NCBI GenBank assembly: GCA_030834965.1
Contig: JAUQWW010000049.1
Location: forward strand, 39,609 to 103,608
Source: Gallionellaceae bacterium
Lineage (GTDB): Bacteria; Pseudomonadota; Gammaproteobacteria; Burkholderiales; Gallionellaceae
Reading direction: 5' to 3'
Length of the DNA stretch: 64,000 bases
In this document: piece after piece, positions 37,651 to 48,586 of the stretch
Layout: each line of letters opens with the position of its first letter
Numbering within the stretch: position 1 is the first letter of the stretch
Made by a program: the position numbers and the translations under genes
The notes under the pieces: generated by a model
The model's input: only the letters and a program-made list of their open reading frames with translations
The model's database searches: none
What the model was told of the DNA's origin: nothing

Positions 37651-40524
37651 ATGGCCGCCCAAGACAAAGATTACATGCAGGCCATGCGCGACACCTCACA
37701 ATTGTTCGGGATGAACGACGTGTTTGTCGAGGGGCTGTATGAAGATTATCTCGCAAATCCGACTTCTGTTTCCGAGGCGTGGCGCAGCTATTTCGATGCC
37801 CTGAAGCAGGCTGGAAGCGCACAGCGGGAGGTTGCGCATAGCCCGATTCAGCGCGCTTTTGCTGCGTTGCCCAAGCATGCAGAAAATATATCTGCGGCGA
37901 GTGCCGGACTGGAACGCAAGCAGGTTTCTGTGCTGCAACTGATCAACGCGCACCGCTTTCTCGGCGTGCGCATCGCCAACCTCGATCCGCTCAGTCGCCA
38001 TGCCAAGCCGGTCGTGCCTGAACTCAATCCCGCTCATTACGGTTTGACCGATGCGGACCTGGATACCACCTTCGAGACTGGTTCGCTGGTGAGCCCACCG
38101 CGCATGACGCTGCGCGAAATTTTGCAGTCGGTGCGCCAGACTTATTGTGGCAGCATCGGTGCGGAATACATGTACATCAGCGATATTTCACAAAAGCGCT
38201 GGCTACAGCAGCGCCTCGAGGGTGGGGCCAGTTTGCCAGGTTATTCCGGCGAGCAACGCCGTCGCATTCTGGAACGCCTCACCGCTGCCGAGACGCTGGA
38301 GCGTTACCTGCACACAAAATATGTGGGGCAGAAACGGTTCTCGCTGGAAGGCGGCGAAACGCTGATTCCACTGCTCGATCATCTGTTGCAGCGTGCCGGC
38401 ACTGCGGGAGTGAAGGAAACAGTGATCGGTATGGCGCACCGCGGGCGGCTGAATGTGCTGGTGAACATCCTGGGCAAGTTGCCCTCCATGCTGTTTGCAG
38501 AATTTGAGGGCAAACACGCCGAGCACCTGAGTTCGGGAGACGTCAAATATCACAACGGTTTTTCCTCTGATATTGCGGTTCCGGGCGGCGCGATGCATGT
38601 CACGCTGGCGTTCAACCCTTCACACCTGGAGATTGTCAGCCCGGTGGTGGAAGGTTCGGTACGCGCGCGCCAGCATACCCGCGGCGACCTCGAAGGCATA
38701 CAGGTGTTGCCGGTGCTGCTGCATGGCGACGCGGCGTTTTCCGGGCAGGGCGTGGTGATGGAAACACTCGATTTGTCGCAGACGCGCGGTTACCGTACCG
38801 GCGGCACCGTGCACATCATCGTCAACAATCAGATCGGCTTCACCACTTCGGATACGCGCGATGCCCGCTCCTCGCTGTATTGCAGCGATGTGGCGAAGAT
38901 GGTGGATGCGCCGATTTTTCATGTGAATGCGGACGATCCGGAAGCGGTGTTGCGAGTAACGGAAATCGCGCTGGATTACCGCATGGAGTTTCGCCGGGAT
39001 GTCGTGATCGATCTGGTGTGTTTCCGCAAGCTGGGGCATAACGAGCAGGACGAACCGCTGGTGACGCAGCCGTTCATGTATCGCTACATCAACAAGCATC
39101 CGGGCACCCGCGCCTTGTACGCACAGCGGCTGGTCGAGGCAGCGGTGATTGCGCCGGAAGAGCCGGATACGATGATCGCTGCCTACCGGCGCATGATGGA
39201 TGAAGGCATCAGCCCGGTGCAGATGGCGGCTCCGGACATTAAATGGAAGCACGGCGCGCGCTGGGCGAACTATAGCCTGGATGCGGCATGGGACGAACCC
39301 GTGAATACGGCTGTGGCGCGCGAGCGCCTGCAATTCCTGGCGGAGCGGTTGACCGATGTGCCGGAAAATTTCAAGCTGCATTCCCGGGTTGAAAAAATCA
39401 TTGCCGACCGGCGCGCCATGGGGCGAGGCGAGTTGTCACTGGATTGGGGCATGGCGGAAAATCTGGCCTACGCCAGCCTGCTGACCGAGGGGTATCCGGT
39501 GCGTCTGAGCGGCCAGGATTGCGGACGCGGCACATTCTTTCACCGCCATGCCGAGCTGCATGACCAGAATCGCGTGAAGTGGCAAGAGGGTTTGTATGTT
39601 CCGCTGAGCAATCTTGAAACCGGGCAGGCGGATTTTGTGGTGATCAACTCCATCCTGTCCGAAGAGGCCGTGCTGGCTTTCGAATACGGCTACGCCACTG
39701 CCGAGCCGGAGACGCTGGTGCTATGGGAAGCGCAATTCGGCGATTTTGCCAATGGTGCGCAAGTGGTCATCGATCAGTTCATTACCTCGGGTGAGGCCAA
39801 GTGGGGACGCCTGTGCGGGCTGGTGATGCTGCTGCCGCATGGCTATGAAGGCCAGGGTGCGGAGCATTCGTCGGGGCGCATCGAACGCTATCTGCAATTG
39901 TGCGCCGACTACAACATACAGGTGTGCATCCCTTCCTCGCCGGCGCAGATGTTCCATCTGTTGCGCCGCCAGATGCTGCGCACCTATCGCAAACCGCTGG
40001 TCGTGTTTACCCCCAAGAGCCTGCTGCGCAGCAAGGATGCAGCTTCGCCGCTGAATGAACTGGTGCAGGGGACATTTCAGCCGGTCATCCCCGAAGTGGA
40101 TGCGCTCGATGCAAACAAGGTAAAACGCATCATCGCGTGCAGCGGGAAAATCTATTACGAGCTGGTGGCGGCGCGGCGCGAGCGCGGCATTCAGGATATG
40201 GCCATCATCCGCCTGGAGCAGCTCTATCCTTTCCCGCATGCGCTGTTTGAAGCGCAGGTCGCCGCCTACCCGAATGCCACGGAAGTGGTGTGGTGCCAGG
40301 AAGAGCCAGGGAACCAGGGCGCATGGCACCGCATCCAGCATTATCTGCTGCGCCATATGCGCGCCGGCATGAAGCTCGGTTATGCGTTGCGGCCTTCCTC
40401 GGCTGCGCCCGCGGCGGGTTACCTGTCCGTGCATAACGAACAGCAGAAGGCCGTGATCGAGGCTGCCTTCCGCCCCGATCTTGATCAGAAAAACAAACCA
40501 GGAGCAAGACGCCATGCAAATTGA
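37651..40524 (+). CDS. sucA: 2-oxoglutarate dehydrogenase E1 component
   Basis: 957 residues. Thiamine-diphosphate-dependent decarboxylase that transfers the succinyl group to the lipoyl arm of SucB. Features: N-terminal SucB-binding segment ([19 protein letters not shown]), active-site His in [29 protein letters not shown] with the ThDP-binding GDA, the C-terminal transketolase-like part ([19 protein letters not shown]) and the [20 protein letters not shown] segment. It overlaps sucB by 11 bp. Confidence 0.97.
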   Translation: MAAQDKDYMQAMRDTSQLFGMNDVFVEGLYEDYLANPTSVSEAWRSYFDALKQAGSAQREVAHSPIQRAFAALPKHAENISAASAGLERKQVSVLQLINAHRFLGVRIANLDPLSRHAKPVVPELNPAHYGLTDADLDTTFETGSLVSPPRMTLREILQSVRQTYCGSIGAEYMYISDISQKRWLQQRLEGGASLPGYSGEQRRRILERLTAAETLERYLHTKYVGQKRFSLEGGETLIPLLDHLLQRAGTAGVKETVIGMAHRGRLNVLVNILGKLPSMLFAEFEGKHAEHLSSGDVKYHNGFSSDIAVPGGAMHVTLAFNPSHLEIVSPVVEGSVRARQHTRGDLEGIQVLPVLLHGDAAFSGQGVVMETLDLSQTRGYRTGGTVHIIVNNQIGFTTSDTRDARSSLYCSDVAKMVDAPIFHVNADDPEAVLRVTEIALDYRMEFRRDVVIDLVCFRKLGHNEQDEPLVTQPFMYRYINKHPGTRALYAQRLVEAAVIAPEEPDTMIAAYRRMMDEGISPVQMAAPDIKWKHGARWANYSLDAAWDEPVNTAVARERLQFLAERLTDVPENFKLHSRVEKIIADRRAMGRGELSLDWGMAENLAYASLLTEGYPVRLSGQDCGRGTFFHRHAELHDQNRVKWQEGLYVPLSNLETGQADFVVINSILSEEAVLAFEYGYATAEPETLVLWEAQFGDFANGAQVVIDQFITSGEAKWGRLCGLVMLLPHGYEGQGAEHSSGRIERYLQLCADYNIQVCIPSSPAQMFHLLRRQMLRTYRKPLVVFTPKSLLRSKDAASPLNELVQGTFQPVIPEVDALDANKVKRIIACSGKIYYELVAARRERGIQDMAIIRLEQLYPFPHALFEAQVAAYPNATEVVWCQEEPGNQGAWHRIQHYLLRHMRAGMKLGYALRPSSAAPAAGYLSVHNEQQKAVIEAAFRPDLDQKNKPGARRHAN

Positions 40525-41701
40525 AGTGAAAGTGCCGCAACTGTCCGAATCAGTTTCCGAAGCCACGCTGGTGTCCTGGCACAAACAGGCAGGCGAGGCG
40601 GTGACGGAGGGTGAAAACCTGATCGACATCGAAACCGACAAGGTCGTGCTGGAATTGCCTGCGATCAAGTCCGGGGTGCTGAGCAAGATCCTCAAGCAGA
40701 ATGGCGAAAAAGTCACCAGCAACGAAGTGATTGCGCTGCTGGATACCGAGGCAAAACCCAGCGCGGGCAGCACTGCAGATCCGGCGGCACCAGCCAAGGC
40801 GCAAGCAGCGCAAATGCAAGCAACAAAAACAGCAGCAGCCGTCATGCCGGCGGCACAGAAAATTGCCGAGGAAAACAAGGTGGATACCGCTGCGATCGGC
40901 GGCACCGGACGTGGCGGACGCGTTACCAAGGAAGACGTGCTGGGCGCGTTGGAGAAGCCTGCTGCACCCGTGGCCGCGGTTCCTCAGCCGGCTGCAGGCG
41001 AGCGTGTGGAGCAGCGCGTACCAATGACGCGCATCCGTCAGCGCATTGCGGAGCGGCTGCTGCAGTCGCAGCAAAACGCCGCCATCCTTACTACCTTCAA
41101 CGAAGTCAACATGCAGCCGGTGATCGAGCTGCGCAACAAGTACAAGGACGCATTCGAGAGGGCGCATGGCGTCAAGCTGGGTTTCATGTCGTTCTTTGTC
41201 GAGGCGACGGTACATGCGCTGCGGAAATTCCCGGTAGTGAACGCCTCGGTGGACGGCACCGACATCATCTACCACGGCTACTATGATATCGGCGTGGCCA
41301 TCGGCAGCGAGCGCGGCCTGGTCGTGCCCATCATCCGCGATGCCGACAGACTTTCGATGGCTGATATTGAAAAGCAGATTGCCAATTTCGGCGCACGCGC
41401 CAAGGATGGCAAGATTACACTGGAAGAATTATCCGGCGGCACCTTCTCCATTTCCAACGGCGGCGTGTTCGGCTCCATGCTCTCCACCCCCATCATCAAC
41501 CCACCGCAAAGCGCCATACTCGGCATTCACGCCACCAAGGACAGGCCGGTCGCAGAAAATGGCCAAGTAGTGATTCGTCCGATGAACTACCTCGCGCTAT
41601 CCTACGACCACCGCATCGTCGACGGGCGCGACGCCGTGCTGTTTCTCGCCACTATCAAGGAAGCCCTGGAATTCCCGGGGCAGGTGATGCTGGATATCTG
41701 A
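40514..41701 (+). CDS. sucB: dihydrolipoamide succinyltransferase (2-oxoglutarate dehydrogenase E2)
   Basis: 395 residues. An N-terminal lipoyl domain carries the modified Lys in [10 protein letters not shown] (near residue 43), an Ala/Pro/Gln-rich linker follows, then an E3-binding domain ([15 protein letters not shown]) and the catalytic acyltransferase domain with the catalytic [11 protein letters not shown] near residue 365. The frame opens slightly upstream but the ATG at 40514 fits the family. lpdA follows 14 bp later. Confidence 0.97.
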   Translation: MQIEVKVPQLSESVSEATLVSWHKQAGEAVTEGENLIDIETDKVVLELPAIKSGVLSKILKQNGEKVTSNEVIALLDTEAKPSAGSTADPAAPAKAQAAQMQATKTAAAVMPAAQKIAEENKVDTAAIGGTGRGGRVTKEDVLGALEKPAAPVAAVPQPAAGERVEQRVPMTRIRQRIAERLLQSQQNAAILTTFNEVNMQPVIELRNKYKDAFERAHGVKLGFMSFFVEATVHALRKFPVVNASVDGTDIIYHGYYDIGVAIGSERGLVVPIIRDADRLSMADIEKQIANFGARAKDGKITLEELSGGTFSISNGGVFGSMLSTPIINPPQSAILGIHATKDRPVAENGQVVIRPMNYLALSYDHRIVDGRDAVLFLATIKEALEFPGQVMLDI

Positions 41702-41715
41702 AGGGAAACACAATC

Positions 41716-43134
41716 ATGGCAGATTTTGACGTAGTAGTGATCGGCGCCGGCCCCGGAGGTTATGTGGCGGCAATACGCTGTGCGCAGCTGGGCCTGAATA
41801 CAGCCTGTGTGGATGAATGGAAGAATCCGCAGGGCAAGGCCAGCCTGGGCGGCACTTGCCTTAACGTGGGTTGTATTCCATCCAAGGCCTTGCTGGAATC
41901 CTCCGAAAACTACGAGCGCGTAACACATGATTTTGGCGCACATGGCATCACGGCTTCGGGCGCGCAACTCGACGTGGCGAAGATGCTGGCGCGCAAGGAC
42001 AAGATCGTCAGCGATTTCACGCTGGGCATCGGGCAGCTGTTCAAGAAGAACAAGGTGACTTCGCTGCACGGCAGGGCGCAGCTGCTGGGCCGTGATGGCG
42101 AAGTCTGGCGTGTGGGAGTGGCGGGTGGTGAGGAGCTGCGGGCCAGGCACGTCATCATCGCCACCGGTTCGACACCGCGCCCATTGCCGCAAGCGCCTTT
42201 TGATGGCGGGCGCATCGTGGACAACGCAGGTGCGCTGAGTTTTGCCGAAGTGCCGAAACGACTGGCCATCATCGGGGCGGGTGTGATCGGGCTGGAGCTG
42301 GGCAGCGTGTGGCGCAGGCTGGGCAGCGATGTCACGCTGCTGGAAGCGGCGCCAGCCTTCATGCCCGCGGCAGACGAGCAGGTGGCGAAGGAGGCATTGC
42401 GCGCCTTCACCAAGCAGGGGTTGAGGATTCAACTGGGTGTGCAGATCGACAAGGTCACGCAGGACAAGAAAGAGGTGCGCCTGGAATGGCGCGATGCACA
42501 GGGTGCGGCGCAGGTGTTGTCTGCCGACAAGCTGATCGTTGCGGTTGGCCGCACACCGAATACGCAGGGCTTGGGTGCGGAGGCTGTCGGGCTGAAGCTG
42601 GATGCCGCCGGACGCATCGAGGTTGATGAGCATTGCCGCAGCAATCTGCCGGGCATATACGCCGTGGGTGATGTGGTGCGCGGCCCCATGCTGGCCCACA
42701 AGGCATCGGAAGAGGGCGTGATGGTGGCCGAACTGATCGCCGGTCAGGCCGGGCATTGTGATCTGAATCTGGTGCCGTGGGTGATGTACACCGCCCCGGA
42801 AATTGCCTGGGCGGGCAAAACCGAGCAGCAACTCAAGGCAGGCGGTGTGGCTTACAAGACGGGACAATTCCCCTTCATCGCAAATGGTCGTGCACGCGCG
42901 CTGGGTGAGACCACGGGCTTCGTCAAAATCCTTGCCGACGAAAAAACCGACCGCATCCTCGGCGTGCATATCATCGGGGCGATGGCTTCCGAACTCATCC
43001 AGCAGGCAGTACTGGCGCTGGCGTTCTCGGCCAGCAGCGAAGACCTGGCGCGCACCATCCACGCGCATCCCGCATTGTCCGAAGTGATCCATGAAGCCGC
43101 GCTGGCGGTGGATAAACGTGCGCTGCATATTTGA
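41716..43134 (+). CDS. lpdA: dihydrolipoamide dehydrogenase (E3)
   Basis: 472 residues. Flavoprotein that reoxidises the dihydrolipoyl group and reduces NAD+. FAD-binding [20 protein letters not shown], redox-active disulfide [16 protein letters not shown]-binding [19 protein letters not shown] and the C-terminal [15 protein letters not shown] are all present. It closes the TCA-cycle cluster. Confidence 0.97.
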   Translation: MADFDVVVIGAGPGGYVAAIRCAQLGLNTACVDEWKNPQGKASLGGTCLNVGCIPSKALLESSENYERVTHDFGAHGITASGAQLDVAKMLARKDKIVSDFTLGIGQLFKKNKVTSLHGRAQLLGRDGEVWRVGVAGGEELRARHVIIATGSTPRPLPQAPFDGGRIVDNAGALSFAEVPKRLAIIGAGVIGLELGSVWRRLGSDVTLLEAAPAFMPAADEQVAKEALRAFTKQGLRIQLGVQIDKVTQDKKEVRLEWRDAQGAAQVLSADKLIVAVGRTPNTQGLGAEAVGLKLDAAGRIEVDEHCRSNLPGIYAVGDVVRGPMLAHKASEEGVMVAELIAGQAGHCDLNLVPWVMYTAPEIAWAGKTEQQLKAGGVAYKTGQFPFIANGRARALGETTGFVKILADEKTDRILGVHIIGAMASELIQQAVLALAFSASSEDLARTIHAHPALSEVIHEAALAVDKRALHI

Positions 43135-43205
43135 CGGGCTGAGACAGCGCGGCGTGGATTAAACGTTATAGAATGTCCGAACTGCGGCAACGGACGGGTA
43201 ACAAA

Positions 43206-44456
43206 ATGAAGCGCAGTCCAAACAGGGGAAGAGTCAATCTGCTACTGGCCGCCGTGCTGGCAGTGGTGATGCTTTACGCCGTGTGGCTGTTCCTCAGTCG
43301 CTCTGAAAATAAGCCCCATATAAAGATCGGCGTGCTGCACTCGCTCAGCGGCACGATGGCTGTCAGCGAAACGCCACTGGTGGATGCGGTGCGGCTTGCG
43401 GTGGAAGAAGCCAATCAGTCGGGTGGATTGAATGGCCGGCAGATCGAAATGGTCGTGGCAGACTGCCGTTCGGATGCCGCGTATTGCGCACAGCAGGCCG
43501 AGAAGCTGATCGCAAAGGATGGAGTGCAGGCACTGTTCGGCTGCTGGACATCAGACTGTCGCAAGGCGGTGAAAGCAGTCGTCGAGAAATATCATCACCT
43601 GCTGTTCTATCCGCTGCAATATGAAGGGCTGGAACAATCACCCGACATTATCTATACCGGCGCCGCTCCCAATCAGCAAATCATTCCGATGGCGTTATGG
43701 GCGTTGCAGCGCCAGGGCAAACGCTTTTACCTGATCGGTTCGGATTATATTTTTCCACGCACGGCAAATCTCATAGCCAAGGATGTGTTGCTTGCACAAG
43801 GCGGGCAGTTGCTTGGTGAGCGGTATGTGCCGCTGGGAGCAAGCGATATGGCGGCGGTGGTGAAGGAAATTGCCGCGCAGCATCCCGATTTTGTGTTGAA
43901 CACGCTGAACGGTGACAGCAATCTGCATTTCTTTCGCGCGCTGCATGACGCGGGTATCAGTGCGGCAAAAGTGCCGGTGTTTTCTACCAGTGTTGCCGAG
44001 GTCGCATTGGCGGCAATAGGGCCTGATTTGACAACAGGGCATTATGCCGCCTGGAATTATTTTCAGAGCCTGGATAGTCCTGAGAATAAGGCGTTTGTCG
44101 AGCGTTTCAAGGGCCGCTTTGGCAAGGATCGCGTGCTGAATGACCCGATGGAGGCTTCGTATATCGGGGTAAAGCTTTGGGTTGCGGCGGTGCGTGAACA
44201 CGGCTCAACCGATTTGGCACTGGTCAAAACTACGCTGGCGCAGCAAACCCTGCTCGCGCCGGAAGGAATCGTGGCGGTTGACTTTGATACACGGCATTTA
44301 TGGAAAATGGCGTATGTCGGCAAGGCGCGCGCTGACGGGCAATTTGAGATTGTATGGCGCTCCGCTCAGCCGATCCACCCCATTCCCTTTCCGTCTTATC
44401 GCAGCCGTGCCGAATGGCTGGCCATGCAGCACGCACTGCCGGGAGCAAAGCCATGA
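43206..44456 (+). CDS. membrane-tethered amide/urea-type substrate-binding protein
   Basis: 416 residues from the ATG at 43206 (an ATG at 43173 in the same frame is possible). An N-terminal hydrophobic helix (LLLAAVLAVVMLYAVWLFLS) without an obvious signal-peptidase site suggests a periplasmic domain held to the inner membrane. The rest is a type I periplasmic-binding fold of the UrtA/AmiC/FmdD group: IKIGVLHSLSGTMAVSETPL, ALFGCWTSDCRKAV, FYPLQYEGLEQSPDIIYTGA, FYLIGSDYIFPRTAN. No ABC transporter genes accompany it. Its stop overlaps the start of the GGDEF-EAL gene (ATGA), so it probably serves as the ligand sensor for that protein. Confidence 0.82.
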   Translation: MKRSPNRGRVNLLLAAVLAVVMLYAVWLFLSRSENKPHIKIGVLHSLSGTMAVSETPLVDAVRLAVEEANQSGGLNGRQIEMVVADCRSDAAYCAQQAEKLIAKDGVQALFGCWTSDCRKAVKAVVEKYHHLLFYPLQYEGLEQSPDIIYTGAAPNQQIIPMALWALQRQGKRFYLIGSDYIFPRTANLIAKDVLLAQGGQLLGERYVPLGASDMAAVVKEIAAQHPDFVLNTLNGDSNLHFFRALHDAGISAAKVPVFSTSVAEVALAAIGPDLTTGHYAAWNYFQSLDSPENKAFVERFKGRFGKDRVLNDPMEASYIGVKLWVAAVREHGSTDLALVKTTLAQQTLLAPEGIVAVDFDTRHLWKMAYVGKARADGQFEIVWRSAQPIHPIPFPSYRSRAEWLAMQHALPGAKP

Positions 44457-47400
44457 GCAGGGGTTTCGAGATGAGATTCACTTCGCTCACCTATCGTTTT
44501 CTGGTCTGGTTCATCGTCATTGCGCTGCTGCCGTTGGCATTGTTCGGTTATCTGAGCTTGCAGCAAAACGAAACCGTTTTGCGCAGCGAAGCATTAAACC
44601 GGATGTCACGCCTCGCAGACAAAAAAGCGATGGAGATCAAATTCTATCTGCATGAACGCAATCAAGATATAGAGCTGTTAGCGCGCAGCAATCTGGCTGA
44701 AGTGGCGATGTCGGATTTGTCGCGCGCTTACGTACGTTATCACCCAGATTCAGCGGAATACCGGAGAGCTGCGGAGCCATTCGCTAATAATTTTGGCGCG
44801 TATATTGGCGGAGACGCGCTGTTCTACGACGTGTTCCTGATTACGCCACAGGGCGAAATCGTTTACACCCACAAGCGTGAGTCGGACTTTGCCACCAATC
44901 TGAACAAAGGCCCCTATCGCGATTCACAGTTGGCTCAGGTGTTTCGCGAGTCGCGCTTCACCCTGGAAGGCAGCATTTCTGGTTTTGAGCATTACGCACC
45001 GTCCAACGCACCAGCCGCGTTTATTGCCGCTCCGATCATTCGTGATGGCGTGTTGCTGGGGGTGGCCGCTTTTCAACTGGATACGCAGCGCATCTATCAA
45101 GTGGCAGCGGACAGCATCGGTTTGGGTGTGACCGGCGAGACTCCACTGGCAAAACTGATCGGTGCTGAGGAAGCCGTGTTTGTTGCGCCGCTCAGGCATG
45201 ATCAGCAGGCCGCCATGCGGCGCAAGATAGACTTGAAATCGGGTGCTATTCCGATTCGCAAATCCTTGTACGGTGAGCGTGGCAGTGGCGTGGAAACGGA
45301 CTATGCCGGCAAACAGGTGGTTGCCGCATGGCGCTATCTGCCGGAATTGCGCTGGGGGATGGTGGTCAAGATGGATGCCGACGAGGCGCTCGCAGTCGTT
45401 TACCAGCAACGGAAAAATCTTCTGCAAGCATTGCTGGCATTGGCCGTGTTGGGCGGACTCGCTGCATTCTATTTAGGCCGGCGGCTGGTCGTGCCGCTCA
45501 AGGCATTCGCACTCACTGCGAACGACATTGCCAAGGGCGATCTGAGCAAGCGCGTCAACGAAAATCGTACGGATGAAATCGGCGCATTGGGAGGCGCGTT
45601 CAACCGCATGACCGAAAATCTGCAAACGCTGTACCGCACACTCGAAGATCGTGTCGAGGAACGCACCCGCGAGTTGAATGTGAGCAATGAGCAGTTGCAG
45701 GAAGAAATCATCGAGCGCGAGCATATAGAAAAGGCACTGCGGGAAAGCCGGGAGCATGCAGTCCGCGCGCTCGAGGAATTGCGCTACCAGAAATTCGCGC
45801 TGGATCAACACGCCATTGTCGCAACGACCGATGTGCGCGGCACAATTACCTATGCCAATGAAAAATTCTGCGAAATCAGCGGTTATTCACAACAGGAGTT
45901 GCTCGGGCAAAATCACCGCATCCTCAATTCCGGCACGCACCCGAAGGAGTTTTTCCGGGATATGTTTCACGCCATCGGGGCGGGACAGGTGTGGCATGGC
46001 GAGATTTGCAACCGTGCCAGGGATGGCAGCCTCTATTGGGTATTGACTACCATCGTCCCTTACCTGAACGATCAAGGTCAACCCGCGCAATATATTGCGA
46101 TACGCACCGACATCACCGAGCGCAAGCGAGCCGAAGCCGACATCCTCGCCACCCGCAACCAGCTGGAAGCCACGATTGATGCCATTCCTGACATGATGTT
46201 CGAAGTGGGGCTGGATGGGACTTACTATAGCATCCATGCCCAGCGCCCCGAATTGCTGGCTGCCCCGGCTGATGAGGTGGCCGGAAAAAAAGTATCTGAC
46301 GTGCTGCCGGCAGAAGCAGCGGAGGTCGCTATGTCAGCGATAAGGGAGGCCCAGGAGCATGGCCGTTCGCACGGCAATCAGTTTGAGCTGAAGACTCCGC
46401 AAGGCAGCGCGTGGTTCGAGCTTTCCGTCTCGCGCAAGCCCGTTGATCACGGGCAACAGCCTCGCTTTATCGCGTTGTCACGCGAGATTACAGAACGCAA
46501 ACTCGCCCAGCTTGAATTACAGCACAATCAGGATCTGCTGAACGAGGCACAGCGGCTGGGGCAGTTGGGGAGTTGGGAATTGAACCTGGTAAGCGGTGAG
46601 TTGCGCTGGTCAGATGAAATCTACCGAATTTTTGAACTTGATCCGCTGCGGTTCACGCCCTCCTATGAGAATTTCCTGAACGTAATCCATCCGGATGACC
46701 GCGACAAGGTGAATGCGGCTTACACCGAATCGTTGCGCAACCGCCAGCCTTACGACGTGGTGCACCGCCTGCGCATGGCAGACGGGCGCATCAAGTGGGT
46801 GCGCGAGCATTGCAGTAACGAGTTTGATGCCGCAGGCAAGCCCTTGCGCTCCGTGGGGGCAGTGCAGGACATCACGGTGCAGAAACTGACTGAGGACAGC
46901 CTGCGCATCGCGGCGGTCGCGTTCGAAACGCACGAGGGGATCCTGATCACCGATGCGCAGGCCGATATCCTGCGCGTGAACAAGGCATTCCGGGAGATTA
47001 CCGGCTATGGCACGGATGAGGTGCTGGGCAAGAACCCGCGCATCCTCAGTTCGGGGCGGCAGAGCAAGGAATTCTATGCAGAAATGTGGCGCCAGTTGCT
47101 GGAGAATGGTACCTGGTCAGGCGAGATTTGGGATCGGCGCAAGAATGGCGAGATTTATCCGAAATGGCTGACCATTACCGCGGTGAAAAACGAGCAGGGG
47201 GAAACGTGCGAGTATGTCGGCATTTTCAGCGACATTACCGCGCGCAAGCAGGCCGAGGAGGAGATACGCAACCTGGCTTTCTATGACGCGCTCACCGGCC
47301 TGCCGAACCGGCGCCTGCTGCTGGATCGTTTTCATCTGGCGCTCTCGTTGTCGATGCGCAGCCATTATTGCGGTGCGTTGCTGTTCCTCGACATGGACAA

Positions 47401-48577
47401 GTTCAAGACGCTGAACGATACGCTGGGACACGACTATGGTGACCTGATGCTGATCGAAGTCGGGCGCCGCATCCAGGCGTGCGTGCGCGAGGTCGATACG
47501 GTGGCGCGTCTGGGCGGGGACGAGTTCGTGGCGCTGATCGAGGAAGTCAGCGCGAATATGCCGGACGCTTTGCAAAAGGTCGCGTTGATTGCCGAGAAGA
47601 TACGCGCTGTGCTGGCCCAGCCTTATATGCTGAAGGGGCATGAGTTCCACAGTTCGCCCAGCATCGGCGTCACTCTGTATCGCGGCAGCACGGAGCCGGT
47701 GGATGTCCTGATGAAACAGGCGGACATGGCGATGTACCAGGCGAAGAATGCCGGGCGCAATAAGGTGAGCTTCTTCGACCCGCTGATGCAGCAGGCGGTG
47801 GAGGCGCACGCGGAACTGGAAGCGGATTTGCGCGGTGCATTGCCTAACGAACAATTGCAGCTGTACTACCAGATACAGGTGGATGGCGACCATAGGCCGA
47901 TCGGAGCGGAGGCGCTGATTCGCTGGAGTCATCCCCGGCGCGGCATGGTTTCTCCCGCGCAGTTCATCCCCATTGCAGAGGAGAGCTCGCTGATTCTGGA
48001 CATTGGGTATTGGGTGGTCGAGATCGCCTGTCGGCAGCTTGCCGAGTGGGCGCAGGATGAGCAAATGCGCCATCTGGTACTGGCGGTCAACGTTAGTGCG
48101 CAGCAGTTCAGGCTGCGCGACTTTGTGGAGCAGCTGAAAGAAGTGGTTACGCGGCACGGCATTGCCCCAGAGCGACTGAAGCTGGAATTGACCGAGAGTG
48201 TGGTGCTGGAGGATGTCGCCGACGTGGTGACCAAGATGCATGCCCTGAAGGCGCTGGGCGTGCGGCTGTCGATGGATGATTTCGGCACCGGATATTCGTC
48301 GTTGACTTACCTGAAACAGCTGCCGCTCGATCAGATCAAGATAGACCAGAGTTTTGTGCGGGGCATTACCTCCGATCCCAACGATGCGGTGATGGTGCAA
48401 ACCATTATTGACATGGCGCAGAACTTCCGCCTGAATGTGATTGCCGAAGGAGTGGAAACCGAGGGGCAACTGGCCTTCCTCAAGCAGAACGAGTGCATGG
48501 CCTATCAGGGATACTTGTTCGGCAGGCCGGTGCCTGTGGCGGAATTCGAAGCGCTGGTACGGCGCTTATATGGCTAG
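44453..48577 (+). CDS. large CACHE-HAMP-PAS-GGDEF-EAL signalling protein
   Basis: 1374 residues. TM1 at about 15-37, a periplasmic double-CACHE-like sensor to about 320, TM2 at about 322-341, HAMP (342-398), four PAS regions (about 444-558, 562-682, 685-810, 815-932), GGDEF (938-1105) and EAL (1112-1374). GGDEF is intact (RLGGDEF) with an RxxD inhibitory site, and EAL is intact (AEALIRW, NVSAQQF, LELTESVV, DDFGTGYSS, EGVETE), so synthesis and breakdown of cyclic di-GMP are both possible. The start at 44453 follows the coupled ATGA with the binding-protein gene. Confidence 0.93.
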   Translation: MSRGFEMRFTSLTYRFLVWFIVIALLPLALFGYLSLQQNETVLRSEALNRMSRLADKKAMEIKFYLHERNQDIELLARSNLAEVAMSDLSRAYVRYHPDSAEYRRAAEPFANNFGAYIGGDALFYDVFLITPQGEIVYTHKRESDFATNLNKGPYRDSQLAQVFRESRFTLEGSISGFEHYAPSNAPAAFIAAPIIRDGVLLGVAAFQLDTQRIYQVAADSIGLGVTGETPLAKLIGAEEAVFVAPLRHDQQAAMRRKIDLKSGAIPIRKSLYGERGSGVETDYAGKQVVAAWRYLPELRWGMVVKMDADEALAVVYQQRKNLLQALLALAVLGGLAAFYLGRRLVVPLKAFALTANDIAKGDLSKRVNENRTDEIGALGGAFNRMTENLQTLYRTLEDRVEERTRELNVSNEQLQEEIIEREHIEKALRESREHAVRALEELRYQKFALDQHAIVATTDVRGTITYANEKFCEISGYSQQELLGQNHRILNSGTHPKEFFRDMFHAIGAGQVWHGEICNRARDGSLYWVLTTIVPYLNDQGQPAQYIAIRTDITERKRAEADILATRNQLEATIDAIPDMMFEVGLDGTYYSIHAQRPELLAAPADEVAGKKVSDVLPAEAAEVAMSAIREAQEHGRSHGNQFELKTPQGSAWFELSVSRKPVDHGQQPRFIALSREITERKLAQLELQHNQDLLNEAQRLGQLGSWELNLVSGELRWSDEIYRIFELDPLRFTPSYENFLNVIHPDDRDKVNAAYTESLRNRQPYDVVHRLRMADGRIKWVREHCSNEFDAAGKPLRSVGAVQDITVQKLTEDSLRIAAVAFETHEGILITDAQADILRVNKAFREITGYGTDEVLGKNPRILSSGRQSKEFYAEMWRQLLENGTWSGEIWDRRKNGEIYPKWLTITAVKNEQGETCEYVGIFSDITARKQAEEEIRNLAFYDALTGLPNRRLLLDRFHLALSLSMRSHYCGALLFLDMDKFKTLNDTLGHDYGDLMLIEVGRRIQACVREVDTVARLGGDEFVALIEEVSANMPDALQKVALIAEKIRAVLAQPYMLKGHEFHSSPSIGVTLYRGSTEPVDVLMKQADMAMYQAKNAGRNKVSFFDPLMQQAVEAHAELEADLRGALPNEQLQLYYQIQVDGDHRPIGAEALIRWSHPRRGMVSPAQFIPIAEESSLILDIGYWVVEIACRQLAEWAQDEQMRHLVLAVNVSAQQFRLRDFVEQLKEVVTRHGIAPERLKLELTESVVLEDVADVVTKMHALKALGVRLSMDDFGTGYSSLTYLKQLPLDQIKIDQSFVRGITSDPNDAVMVQTIIDMAQNFRLNVIAEGVETEGQLAFLKQNECMAYQGYLFGRPVPVAEFEALVRRLYG

Positions 48578-48586
48578 GGGGAGAGA

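Noticed and set aside
47117..48469. 450-codon minus-strand open frame
   Set aside because: Opposite the GGDEF-EAL domains, His/Arg/Gln-rich with no recognisable motif; a shadow frame.
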